This document shows positions 50,172 to 63,207 of a stretch of 64,000 nt of DNA, one piece after another (within the stretch, counting starts at the first letter, position 1; every line of letters begins with the position of its first letter). The notes beneath the pieces were generated by a model, which was not told the origin of the DNA, did not search any database, and saw only the letters and a program-made list of their open reading frames with translations. The DNA comes from Caulobacter sp. NIBR1757 (GTDB lineage: Bacteria > Pseudomonadota > Alphaproteobacteria > Caulobacterales > Caulobacteraceae): positions 1,573,501 to 1,637,500 of the forward strand of contig NZ_CP115463.1 in assembly GCF_027912495.1 (NCBI RefSeq), given 5' to 3'. Position numbers and translations under genes: made by a program.

Positions 50172-50767
50172 CGGCTCTTCTCCACGGCGTCGTCCATCGC
50201 CTTGCGTTCGTCGTCGCTATAGCCCGCTCCGTCGCGGACCGCATCCTTAACCGCCGGGGCGACCTTGCCGGCGGCCGCGAAGGCGCTGGGTGCGAAGGCT
50301 TTCAGCACCTTTCCGGCCGCGACGGTCAGGGGATAGAGCCTGGCCTCCGACACCCATTTGGGCGGGCCGTTCTCGGCGCCGGCCATCTGCACAAGTAGGG
50401 TGAAGGCGCCCAATATCACCATCGCCCGGATGAGACCGAACGCCGCGCCGATCACCCGGTCGATCGTGCCCAGCGCCCCGGCGCTCTGCACCCGGCTGGT
50501 GATCTGGCTGGAAACGATCTTCAGGATCAGGAAAACAACGACGAAAACAATCAGCAGGGCGGCGGTCACCGCCGCCCAGTCGGGACTCATCATGCCGCGC
50601 AGCACCGGGGCGGTGAAGCGCAGGCAGACAATGGCGATCAGGGCGGCGATGACGAACGCCAGCATCCCTGTCAGTTCCCGGGTGGCGCCGCGCATGAAGG
50701 CGGTGAGGGCGCTGACGATCAGCAGCAGGCCAGCCAGGACGTCGAACAGGGTCAAGGGGTGGTCCAT
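50168..50767 (-). CDS. cvpA: CvpA-family inner membrane protein
   Basis: 199-residue membrane protein with about four helices (DVLAGLLLIVSALTAFMRGA, GMLAFVIAALIAIVCLRF, AAVTALLIVFVVVFLILKIV, FGLIRAMVILGAFTLL). The family is named for colicin V production and often neighbours purF, as here. Its molecular role is unclear, with links to envelope integrity. It overlaps radA by 16 bp upstream and purF by 4 bp downstream. Confidence 0.92.
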   Translation of the reverse strand: MDHPLTLFDVLAGLLLIVSALTAFMRGATRELTGMLAFVIAALIAIVCLRFTAPVLRGMMSPDWAAVTAALLIVFVVVFLILKIVSSQITSRVQSAGALGTIDRVIGAAFGLIRAMVILGAFTLLVQMAGAENGPPKWVSEARLYPLTVAAGKVLKAFAPSAFAAAGKVAPAVKDAVRDGAGYSDDERKAMDDAVEKSR

Positions 50768-52119
50768 CTCTGCTGGCCGATGCGGTCGATGGCCTCAGCC
50801 AGCCGCGACACGCCGGTGACGGGCAGGGAGTCGCCGGCCCCGTTCGGGGCCAGGGCGCGGCCGAAGCCCAGCTTGGCCGCTTCCTTCAGGCGTGATTCCA
50901 TGCGGCCCACGGGCCTCACGTCGCCGGAAAGGCTGATTTCGCCAAACACCACGCAGTCCTGCGGCAGGGGTTCATCCAGTGCGGAGGAGGCCAAGGCCGC
51001 GGCCGCGGCCAGGTCGGCCGCCGGTTCGCTGATCCTCAGCCCCCCGGCGACGTTCAGATAGACGTCCCGGTTGCCAAAACCAAGGCCGCATCGCGACTCA
51101 AGCACGGCAAGCACCATGGCCAGGCGCCCGGAATCCCATCCGACCACCGCCCGGCGCGGATTGCCGCCCGAACTGGGGGCCACCAGGGCCTGGAATTCGA
51201 CCAGCACAGGTCGACTGCCCTCGATGCCGGCGAACACCGCCGCCCCGGCCGAGCGCTCGGCCCCGTCGTGCAGGAACAGCGCCGAGGGGTTCTTCACCTC
51301 GCTCAGGCCGATGTCGCCCATCTCGAAGACGCCGATCTCGTCGGTCGCCCCGAAGCGGTTCTTGGCCCCGCGCAGCACGCGGAAGGGATAGCCGCGCTCG
51401 CCCTCGAAGCTGAGCACCGCATCGACCAGATGCTCGACCACCCGCGGCCCGGCGATCTGGCCGTCCTTGGTGACGTGGCCGACCAGGATGACCGCCACCC
51501 CCTTCTTCTTGGCGAACCGCACCAGTTCCTGGGCGCAGGATCGTACCTGGGTCACCGAACCGGGCCCCGCCTCATGGGCGTCGGACCACATGGTCTGGAT
51601 GGAATCGATGACCACGAGGTCGAACGGCTCCTTCTTCAGGCCCTCGAGGATGTCCCGCAGCGAGGTCTCGGCCGCCAGCTTGACCGGCGCCTGGGCCAGC
51701 CCCATCCGCCCGGCCCGGCCGCGCACCTGTTCGACGGCCTCTTCGCCGGAGATGTAGGCGCACCGCGCCCCCCTCAGGGAAGCCTGGGCCACCACCTGCA
51801 GCAGCAGCGTCGATTTCCCCACCCCCGGATCGCCGCCGACCAGGATGGCCGATCCCGGCACCACGCCGCCGCCGCACACCCGGTCGAACTCATCGACGCC
51901 GGTGATGATCCTGGGCGGGGAGGGGGTGTCGCTTTCCAGCCCCTCGAAGACCAGACCGCCCCGACGGGCGCTCTTCGACGGCGCCAGCGCCCCCGGCAGT
52001 TTGCTGGTCAGCTCCTCGACCAGACTGTTCCAGGTCCCACAGGCCGGGCACTGCCCCTGCCACTTGGGCGAAACCCCACCGCAGGACTGGCAGACATAAA
52101 GGGCGCCGTCGCGGGCCAT
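50752..52119 (-). CDS. radA: DNA repair protein RadA
   Basis: RecA-like ATPase that promotes branch migration during recombination repair. The 455 residues include a C4 zinc finger (CQSCGGVSPKWQGQCPACGT, about residues 10-29), Walker A GGDPGVGKSTLLLQ (about 92-105), the RadA-specific KNRFG in RGAKNRFGATDEIG (about 253-266), and a C-terminal Lon-like domain (DVYLNVAGGLRISEPAADLA). It leads radA-cvpA-purF. Confidence 0.97.
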   Translation of the reverse strand: MARDGALYVCQSCGGVSPKWQGQCPACGTWNSLVEELTSKLPGALAPSKSARRGGLVFEGLESDTPSPPRIITGVDEFDRVCGGGVVPGSAILVGGDPGVGKSTLLLQVVAQASLRGARCAYISGEEAVEQVRGRAGRMGLAQAPVKLAAETSLRDILEGLKKEPFDLVVIDSIQTMWSDAHEAGPGSVTQVRSCAQELVRFAKKKGVAVILVGHVTKDGQIAGPRVVEHLVDAVLSFEGERGYPFRVLRGAKNRFGATDEIGVFEMGDIGLSEVKNPSALFLHDGAERSAGAAVFAGIEGSRPVLVEFQALVAPSSGGNPRRAVVGWDSGRLAMVLAVLESRCGLGFGNRDVYLNVAGGLRISEPAADLAAAAALASSALDEPLPQDCVVFGEISLSGDVRPVGRMESRLKEAAKLGFGRALAPNGAGDSLPVTGVSRLAEAIDRIGQQRWTTP

Positions 52120-52211
52120 GGCGTTTCCGATTCGGGATGATGGAAGGATAGCGCGTCCTGCGCCCGGGGTCCGACCCTATGGCATGTTCCGGTTTTGTTC
52201 AAGCTTGGCTG

Positions 52212-52278
52212 GGGGCGTGTTCGTCGCGCTCGCGGCTGGCGAAGTCCGGCAAGCACCCTGCGCGGCGAACACGTCCCC
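52212..52278. repeat. Imperfect REP-like inverted repeat
   Basis: Arms of about 18 bp (GGGGCGTGTTCGTCGCGC and, reversed, GGGGACGTGTTCGCCGCGC) with one bulge and one mismatch flank a loop of about 30 nt. The arm sequence resembles the 41-bp REP units at 23128-23290. It sits in the 260-bp gap between divergent radA and the hybrid kinase gene, which otherwise shows no gene. Confidence 0.6.
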
Positions 52279-52379
52279 TCCGCGCAATCCCTTACGCCCA
52301 AAGGCCTCGCGACCACTCGCCGATACGGTTTCTTAAGTGTCCCCGGTATCAACTTCAGTTTGTGTTGGGGGTTTCCGGA

Positions 52380-54425
<2,046 letters not shown>

Positions 54426-54433
54426 GCCGCTCG

Positions 54434-55492
54434 CTAGGCCTCGCCGACCCAGCGCCGCCGCGACCGACGCCCCATCCGCACCAGGAACTCGTAGGCCGAA
54501 GCCCCGGCCGCCTTCGCCGCCTCGTCCAGCAGCAGGTTGGGCCCGACCAGCTCGACCATGTCGCCCGCCTTCGCCTGCGCCCCGGTGATGTCGATGGCGA
54601 TCAGGTCCATCGATACCCGGCCCAGCAGTCGCCGGCGGCGGCCGGCGAACCAGGCCCCGCCATCGGGAGCCGAAGCCCGCAGGTAGCCATCGGCATAGCC
54701 TGCCGAGACGATGGCCACTTTGAGCGGCTCGCCAGCGACGAAATCGGCGCCGTAGCCGACGCTGTCGCCCTCCGGCACGTCGCGGATCTGCAGGATGGGG
54801 GCTTCCAGGGTGGCGACCGTGGCCAGCCGCGGCTCGTGGCCATCGTGCGGGCCGCCGCCATAGAGGCTGACGCCGGGACGGACCTGGTCGAAGTGGTAGT
54901 CGGCGCCCAGGAAGACGCCACCCGAACTGGCCAGGCTGGCGCGGGCCTTCGGGAACAGGCGGCGCACAGCGGTGAAGCGCTGCTGCTGCCGGTCGTTGAG
55001 CGGATGGCCGGGCTGGGACGCGCAGGCCAGATGACTGAGGAGGAGATCGATCCGAAGACCGCCCGTCGCCGCCACCTCGGCCGCCTCGGCCAGGGTCAGG
55101 CCCAGGCGGTTCATGCCGGTGTCGACATGCAGGGCGCAGGGACCGGCATCGGCCCAGGCGGCGATCTGCTCGCCGCTGTTGAGCACCGGGATCAGGCCGG
55201 CGGCCCGCAGGCGGCCGGCCGCGCCGTCCGGACAGCCGTCGAACACCAGGATGCTCGCGGCCCGATCGCCCAGCGCCCGGCGCAGGGCCTCGCCCTCGGC
55301 CAGGCGGGCGACATAGAAGGTCCTGGCCCCCTCGGCCCACAGGCGCAGTGCGGTCTGGCCCGCCCCCATGCCATAGCCGTCGGCCTTGACCACCGGGGCG
55401 GTCTCGGCCCCGCCGGCCATATCGCGCAGCAGGCGGTAGTTGGCCGCGATGGCGTCCAGGTCGATGGTCAGGCGGGCGGCGTCGGCGGGCAT
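54434..55492 (-). CDS. alr: Alanine racemase
   Basis: PLP enzyme converting L- to D-alanine for peptidoglycan, 352 residues. The PLP Lys is in APVVKADGYGMGAG (about residues 32-45), with HVDTGMNRLGL near 122, and the catalytic Tyr in VSAGYADGYLRAS near 260. RPGVSLYGGGPH and GRVSMDLIAIDIT are also typical. The ATG at 55492 follows pleC on the same strand with a gap of 44 bp. Confidence 0.95.
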   Translation of the reverse strand: MPADAARLTIDLDAIAANYRLLRDMAGGAETAPVVKADGYGMGAGQTALRLWAEGARTFYVARLAEGEALRRALGDRAASILVFDGCPDGAAGRLRAAGLIPVLNSGEQIAAWADAGPCALHVDTGMNRLGLTLAEAAEVAATGGLRIDLLLSHLACASQPGHPLNDRQQQRFTAVRRLFPKARASLASSGGVFLGADYHFDQVRPGVSLYGGGPHDGHEPRLATVATLEAPILQIRDVPEGDSVGYGADFVAGEPLKVAIVSAGYADGYLRASAPDGGAWFAGRRRRLLGRVSMDLIAIDITGAQAKAGDMVELVGPNLLLDEAAKAAGASAYEFLVRMGRRSRRRWVGEA

Positions 55493-55536
55493 TGGCTGGG
55501 GCTTAGACGAGGCGGCGAATTTACGCCACCCGCCCC

Positions 55537-58035
<2,499 letters not shown>

Positions 58036-58099
58036 ACCCGAAAATCCCCAAACGCCGATTCACCCCAGAGGGGCATGGTAGGCGCCGCGAGTCCTCGCG

Positions 58100-58114
58100 T
58101 TAAGGCCTGATCAA
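58100..58114. promoter_or_regulatory. CtrA-like box upstream of pleC
   Basis: TTAA-GGCCTGA-TCAA has the 7-bp spacing of a CtrA site with one mismatch in the second half. It lies 65-79 bp before the pleC ATG in the 119-bp gap behind pepN. Confidence 0.45.
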
Positions 58115-58154
58115 CGCCTTGAGTCAGTTCGCCGCGATTCGTGACTCCAAAGAC

Positions 58155-60731
58155 TCAGGCGAGGGCTTTGGTGGCCAGCTCGAAGACGTTCTTGGACAGC
58201 CCTTCGACGGCCGCAATGCGTTGAAGTTGCTCACGCATCTTGCCGCCGAGATCCTCGCGGTAACGCCGCCAGCCGCCGAGCGCCTCGACGAACCTGGCGG
58301 CGGTCATCGGGTTCACCTTGTCGGTGGCGATGATCCAGTCGGCGAGGAACCTGTAGCCACTCCCGTCAGGGTCGTGGAACCGGGCCGGGTTGAAGCTGGC
58401 GAAGGCCCCGACCAGGGCCCGCAGGCGGTTGGGATTCTTCGCATCGAAGTCCGGGTGCGTCGTCAGCCCCATGACCCGGCCCAGCGCCAGCTCCGACGGA
58501 TCGCGCGCCTGGGCGGCGAACCATTTGTCGATGACCAGCGGCTCATGCTTCCAGCGGGCGTGGAAGGCCGACAGGGCGGTGTCGGAGGCCTCGCCGCCCA
58601 GGGCGATCAGGGCGTTCAGCCCGCCGATGGCGTCGGTCATGTTGTCGGCGGCGCCGTAGTGGGCCCGGGCCCGCTCGATGACAGCCTCGCTGGGCCTTGC
58701 GGTCAGCAGGTCGAGCGCCGCATTGCGCAGGGCCCGCCGGCCGGCGGCCTCGGCGTCCGCCGAGAAGGCCCCGGCGTGGGCCAGGGCGTCGTGCAGCCGG
58801 ATCAGCCGGTCGGCCAGCACCTCGGCCAGCCTGCCGCGCAGAACGTCACGAGCCCCGTGGATGGCGGCCGGGTCGGCCGGCTGCATCTCCATGGCCAGGT
58901 CCTGCTCGCTGGGCAGGCTGAGCAGCAGGGCCTTGAAGGCGTCGTTGGCCGCCTGGTCGTCGAGCGCCCGGCCGAGCGCCTCGGCGAACCGGGTCTCGCC
59001 GGCCGGATCGGGCTCGCCCGCCGCCCGGGCCAGGATCAGCCGGCTGCCCAGGCGCTGGCCCGATTCCCAGCGGTTGAACTGATCGGTGTCGGCGGCCAAC
59101 AGGACGTAGTCATGGTCGGCCGGGGCGTCGGTCTCCAGCTTCACCGGGGCCGAGAACCCGCGCAGGGCCGACAGCACCGGGGTCTTCTTCACACCCTCCA
59201 GGGTGATGGTGGTCTCGGCGCCGTCGAGCACCAGAATCTGCGTCTCGGCCTGCACCCGGCCGTCCTCGTCGAGCAGGCCCAGCGCCACCGGCAGGGGCAG
59301 GGCCGTCTTGGTCGGCTGGCCGGGCGTCGGGGCGGTGACCTGTTTGAGGGTCAGCTCCAGCTGGCCCGTCGCCGCGTCATAGCGCCGGTTGATCGTCACC
59401 TTCGGCGTGCCGGCCTGTTCGTACCAGCCGAAGAAGGCGTCGAGGTCCTTGCCGGTGGCGTCGGCGAAACACTGGATGAAGGCCTCGACCGTCGTCGCCT
59501 CGCCGTCATGCCGCTCAAAGTAGAGGTTCATCCCGGCCCAGAAGCCCTCGTCGCCGAGCAGGGCCTTGAGCATGCGGATGACCTCGCTGCCCTTCTCGTA
59601 GATGGTCGCCGTGTAGAAGTTGTCGATCTTCAGATAGCTCGACGGCCGCACTGGATGGGCCAGCGGGCCGGCGTCTTCCGGGAATTGTCGGGCGCGCAGG
59701 GCCTTGACGTCCTTGATCCGCTGCACGGCATGGCCGCGCATGTCGGCGCTGAATTCCTGATCGCGGAAGACGGTCAGGCCTTCCTTCAGGCACAGCTGGA
59801 ACCAGTCGCGGCAGGTGATGCGGTCGCCGGTCCAGTTGTGGAAATACTCGTGGGCGACGACGCTCTCGATGCGCTCATAGTCCATGTCGGTGGCGGTCGC
59901 GGCGTCGGCGAGCAGGAGCGAGGAGTTGAAGATATTCAGCCCCTTGTTCTCCATGGCCCCGAAGTTGAAGTCGCGCACGGCGACGATCATGAAGAGGTCG
60001 AGGTCATATTCCCGACCAAACACCTCCTCATCCCACTTCATCGCCCGCTTCAGGCTGTCGAGGGCGTATTCGGCCCGGCTCGCCATGCCTGGATCGACGA
60101 ACACCTTCAGGGCGACCGCGCGGCCGCTCATGGTGGTGAAACTGTCCTCCAGCGCGTCAAGTTCGCCGGCCACCATGGCGAACAGGTAGCAGGGCTTGGG
60201 GAAGGGGTCCTCCCAGACGGCGAAGTGGCGCGCGCCGAGCGTCCCGCTGTCGATCAGGTTGCCGTTGGCCAGCAGGTGATGGAAGGCCGTGTCGGCCTCC
60301 ATCCGCACCGTGTAGCGCGACAGCACGTCCGGCCGGTCGAGGAACCAGGTGATCCGCCGGAAACCCTCGGCCTCGCACTGGGTGCAGAACCGGCCGCCGG
60401 ACATGTAGAGACCCATCAGCACGGTGTTGCCCGACGGGTCGATCTGGACCTCGGTCTCCAGGGTGAAGGTCTCGGGCAAGCCCGTGAGGGTCAGCGTCTC
60501 GGCCGTCTCCTCGAAGGGGTGATCCTGTCCATCGACGCGGACGCGATGGGTGCTCAGGCCCTCGCCATCGAGCACCAGGGTGTCGGACTCGCCGTTGCGC
60601 CGCACCGACAGTGTGGCCTTCACCCGTGTCGCCCCGGGCTGCAGGTCGAAGTCCAGATGGACCGTATCGATCAGGTGGCTGGGCGGGGTGTAGTCGGAGA
60701 GCCGGACGGGCTGGGGCGTTTCGGTGCGCAT
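58155..60731 (-). CDS. pepN: Aminopeptidase N
   Basis: Zinc M1 metallopeptidase that removes N-terminal residues from peptides. The 858 residues match PepN. GAMENKGLNIFN lies near residue 257; the zinc site is VAHEYFHNWTGDRITCRDWF (about 293-312), with the third ligand Glu in LKEGLTVFRDQEFS. The catalytic Tyr region and the C-terminal helical domain are complete. It precedes pleC on the same strand. Confidence 0.97.
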   Translation of the reverse strand: MRTETPQPVRLSDYTPPSHLIDTVHLDFDLQPGATRVKATLSVRRNGESDTLVLDGEGLSTHRVRVDGQDHPFEETAETLTLTGLPETFTLETEVQIDPSGNTVLMGLYMSGGRFCTQCEAEGFRRITWFLDRPDVLSRYTVRMEADTAFHHLLANGNLIDSGTLGARHFAVWEDPFPKPCYLFAMVAGELDALEDSFTTMSGRAVALKVFVDPGMASRAEYALDSLKRAMKWDEEVFGREYDLDLFMIVAVRDFNFGAMENKGLNIFNSSLLLADAATATDMDYERIESVVAHEYFHNWTGDRITCRDWFQLCLKEGLTVFRDQEFSADMRGHAVQRIKDVKALRARQFPEDAGPLAHPVRPSSYLKIDNFYTATIYEKGSEVIRMLKALLGDEGFWAGMNLYFERHDGEATTVEAFIQCFADATGKDLDAFFGWYEQAGTPKVTINRRYDAATGQLELTLKQVTAPTPGQPTKTALPLPVALGLLDEDGRVQAETQILVLDGAETTITLEGVKKTPVLSALRGFSAPVKLETDAPADHDYVLLAADTDQFNRWESGQRLGSRLILARAAGEPDPAGETRFAEALGRALDDQAANDAFKALLLSLPSEQDLAMEMQPADPAAIHGARDVLRGRLAEVLADRLIRLHDALAHAGAFSADAEAAGRRALRNAALDLLTARPSEAVIERARAHYGAADNMTDAIGGLNALIALGGEASDTALSAFHARWKHEPLVIDKWFAAQARDPSELALGRVMGLTTHPDFDAKNPNRLRALVGAFASFNPARFHDPDGSGYRFLADWIIATDKVNPMTAARFVEALGGWRRYREDLGGKMREQLQRIAAVEGLSKNVFELATKALA

Positions 60732-60809
60732 GGGAAGGATGTAGCGTCAGTCAGCGGCGCGCGCCACGCCGCCCATCCCAACCTGATCAAATCGTGTTAG
60801 AATCACATC

Positions 60810-61082
60810 ATGGACGACACCGCCCGCATCACGGTTGATCTCTCTCACGACCTGGTGAAGGCAATCGACGATGCGGTCGCGGCGGGCGACTTCGCCTCCA
60901 GAAGTGAGGCGGTCGAGGCGGCCCTCTGGAAGCAAGAGGGGTTGGATCTCTATTCGCCGAACGCCGTCGCTCGCTTCAAGAGGTTGATGGCTGAGGGCCT
61001 TGCAAGCGGCGTATCCGAGTCTTGGGACTCGGAAGCGATGTTCGAGCGGATCACTGATCCAGCACGGGCTCGTAAGGCTTGA
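60810..61082 (+). CDS. parD: ParD-like antitoxin
   Basis: 90-residue ribbon-helix-helix antitoxin. The DNA-binding N-terminus is RITVDLSHDLVKAIDDAVAA (about residues 6-25) followed by GDFASRSEAVEAALW, and the C-terminal part that should wrap the toxin contains NAVARFKRLMAEGLASG. Its stop overlaps the toxin TTG. It probably represses its own operon; an A/T-rich stretch TTAGAAT just before the ATG could be the -10. Confidence 0.9.
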   Translation: MDDTARITVDLSHDLVKAIDDAVAAGDFASRSEAVEAALWKQEGLDLYSPNAVARFKRLMAEGLASGVSESWDSEAMFERITDPARARKA

Positions 61083-61366
61083 CGGTCAACGTCCGGAATT
61101 CGGACCAGGCCGAAGTCGATCTGGCCGACATCCACGACTATATCGCCGCCAATTCACCGAACGCTGCCCGGAAGGTTCTTCGGAGGATTGTTGATCGCAT
61201 CAACCTCTTGCGAGATGCGCCACTGAGCGGTGTGGCGAGGCCCGACATTTGGGACGGCGCTCGTCACGCCGTCGTCGGGCCGTACCTGATACTCTACCAA
61301 CTTGAAGGCGATGAGGTCCTGATCGTCCGCGTGGTGGATGGGCGCCAAGACCTTCAGAACCTCTAA
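61079..61366 (+). CDS. parE: ParE/RelE-family toxin
   Basis: 95-residue toxin. ParE proteins usually poison DNA gyrase, RelE relatives cleave mRNA; the helical start SDQAEVDLADIHDYIAANSP (about residues 8-27) and NAARKVLRRIVDRINLLRDA fit ParE. The core PLSGVARPDIWDGARHAVVG and YLILYQLEGDEVLIVRVVDG-type ending are typical. The start is a TTG overlapping the parD stop. Its stop overlaps that of the convergent hypothetical gene by a few bases. Confidence 0.9.
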   Translation: MTVNVRNSDQAEVDLADIHDYIAANSPNAARKVLRRIVDRINLLRDAPLSGVARPDIWDGARHAVVGPYLILYQLEGDEVLIVRVVDGRQDLQNL

Positions 61367-61932
61367 GCGACCGCCGAACCCTCAACGTTCACCTGACCAC
61401 CCGGCGACGGTACTTCGGCGATGAACCGCTCGATCGCCGCTGCCTGTTGCGCCAGCTCGAGAATGGCCGGGGGCGCGTCGTCGGGCGCTTCGGCGACCAG
61501 GGCCATCAGCTCTTTCGCAATCGCCTGGAACCGCGGGGCGCTGGCGATCAGCCTCGCCTGGCGTTCGATGCGGTGCGGGTCGCGGTCGTACTCCGCGCCC
61601 GGGGTGCGCCAGCCGCCCCAGTCGTTGGGGTCGGTGACGACGATGGGATAGGTGCCGGGGAAGGGGTGATGGGCGCAGTCGGCCGGTTGCTGCCACTTGT
61701 TCTTGGCCCGCAGCAGCCGCCAGCGTTCGCCGTTGTCGCCGACATCGGCGACCTGGTCCTCGGGCTTCAGTTCATGGGCGAAGAACTCGCGGCCGAGGCC
61801 GACGTCGTAGGTCACACGGACGGGTTCATCGAAGCCCTTGGCCCAGATGGCGACGATCTTTTCGACGTTGGCCCAGGCCCCGACGGCCTCGACCCACACG
61901 CGCTGGTTCTTCTGGAAGACCGTTTTGGCCAT
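61363..61932 (-). CDS. Conserved-looking protein, function unknown
   Basis: 189-residue soluble protein with no recognised motif. It is Trp-rich for its size (RVWVEAVGAWANVEKIVAIW, RWRLLRAKNKWQQPADCAHH, NDWGGWRTPG) and ends in a helical segment (LASAPRFQ-type to ELAQQAAAIERFIAEVPSPG). The ATG at 61932 is chosen; 46 further codons upstream look intergenic. It converges on parE and diverges from the acyl-CoA dehydrogenase gene. Confidence 0.65.
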   Translation of the reverse strand: MAKTVFQKNQRVWVEAVGAWANVEKIVAIWAKGFDEPVRVTYDVGLGREFFAHELKPEDQVADVGDNGERWRLLRAKNKWQQPADCAHHPFPGTYPIVVTDPNDWGGWRTPGAEYDRDPHRIERQARLIASAPRFQAIAKELMALVAEAPDDAPPAILELAQQAAAIERFIAEVPSPGGQVNVEGSAVA

Positions 61933-62071
61933 GATCCCGCCGTCACTTTGAACAGACCGCCCATAAAAACCTGAAATCGTTGACGCCAAGTCAATCTTCC
62001 CCCGGCCCGAAAGCCAGCTATCTTGCGGCCTGAAAAGAGAGCGCGGGGCGTATCGCGCGGGAGGACTCACC

Positions 62072-63187
62072 GTGAATTTCGATTATTCGGACGACCAGAA
62101 GCTGCTGAAGGGCGAGGCGCGCAAGTTCCTCGAGGCCCGCTCGCCGACCAGCGCGGTGCGCGTGGTGCTGAACGACGACGCGGTGTCCTACGACAAGGCC
62201 CTTTGGGCCGGCGTCGCCGAGCAGGGCTGGCTGGGCGCGGCGATCCCCGAGGAATTCGGCGGCCTGGGCCTTGGCCACATCGAGCTCTGCGCCCTCGCCG
62301 AGGAACTGGGCCGGTCCCTGGCTCCGATCCCGTTCGCCTCGACGGTCTACTTCGTGGCCGAGGCCATCCTGCTGGCCGGCAACGACGAGCAGAAGGCCCA
62401 TCTGCTGCCCAAGATCGCCGCCGGTGAGATCATCGGCTGCTATGCCACCTCCGAGGGCCCGGGCGTCGTCGACGGCGGCTCGCTCAGCTGCACCGTCTCT
62501 GGCGGCAAGCTGAACGGCGTGAAGATCCCGGTCACCGACGGCGACATCGCCGACGTCGCCCTGGTGCTGGCCTCCGAGGGCGGCCGTCCCGGCCTGTTCC
62601 TGGTCGATCTGAACGGCGAGGGAGTTTCCCGCGAGACGCTCAAGTCACTGGACCCGACCCGCTCGGTCGCCAGGCTGACCTTCAAGGACGCCCCGGCGAA
62701 GGCCGTTGGCGCCGCCGGCGATGGCCAGGCGATCACTGAGCAGGTGTTCGACCGCGCCGCCGTCCTGCTGGCCTTCGAACAGGTGGGCGGGGCTGACCGC
62801 TGCCTGGAGATGGCCAAGGAATACGCGCTCGAGCGCTACGCCTTCGGCCGCGTCATCGGCAGCTATCAGGCGATCAAGCACAAGCTGGCCGACATGTACG
62901 TCAAGAACGAGGTGGCCCGCTCCAACGCCTACTACGGGGCCTGGGCGCTCAACACCAACGCCGCCGAACTGCCCGCCGCCGCTTCGGCCGCGCGCATCGC
63001 CGGCAGCGAGGCCTACTGGTTCGCCTCCAAGGAAAACATCCAGACGCACGGCGGCATGGGCTTCACCTGGGAAGTCGATTGCCACCTCTACTACCGCCGC
63101 TCGCGGCAACTGGCCCTGGTGGCCGGCGGCCCGAAGGTCTGGAAAGAGCGGCTCGTCGGCCAGCTCGAACGTCGTAACGCCGCTTAA
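62072..63187 (+). CDS. Acyl-CoA dehydrogenase family protein, first of a tandem pair
   Basis: 371-residue FAD-dependent acyl-CoA oxidising enzyme. The N-terminus MNFDYSDDQKLLKGEARKFL, the IPEEFGGLGLGHIELCALAE segment, FGRVIGSYQAIKHKLADMYV and the C-terminal QTHGGMGFTWEVDCHLYYRR are typical; the Glu in the last motif corresponds to the usual catalytic base. It is shorter than average and lies 20 bp before a second dehydrogenase gene, as in heteromeric pairs of steroid or branched acyl-CoA catabolism. The start is GTG with GGGAGGA upstream. Confidence 0.9.
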   Translation: MNFDYSDDQKLLKGEARKFLEARSPTSAVRVVLNDDAVSYDKALWAGVAEQGWLGAAIPEEFGGLGLGHIELCALAEELGRSLAPIPFASTVYFVAEAILLAGNDEQKAHLLPKIAAGEIIGCYATSEGPGVVDGGSLSCTVSGGKLNGVKIPVTDGDIADVALVLASEGGRPGLFLVDLNGEGVSRETLKSLDPTRSVARLTFKDAPAKAVGAAGDGQAITEQVFDRAAVLLAFEQVGGADRCLEMAKEYALERYAFGRVIGSYQAIKHKLADMYVKNEVARSNAYYGAWALNTNAAELPAAASAARIAGSEAYWFASKENIQTHGGMGFTWEVDCHLYYRRSRQLALVAGGPKVWKERLVGQLERRNAA

Positions 63188-63207
63188 GAGCGCGAGAGGA
63201 AAAGATC

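Noticed and set aside
52179..52379. N-terminal extension of the hybrid kinase from 52179
   Set aside because: The stretch encodes Arg/Ser/Pro-rich sequence through a REP-like hairpin; the ATG at 52380 fits the domain start.
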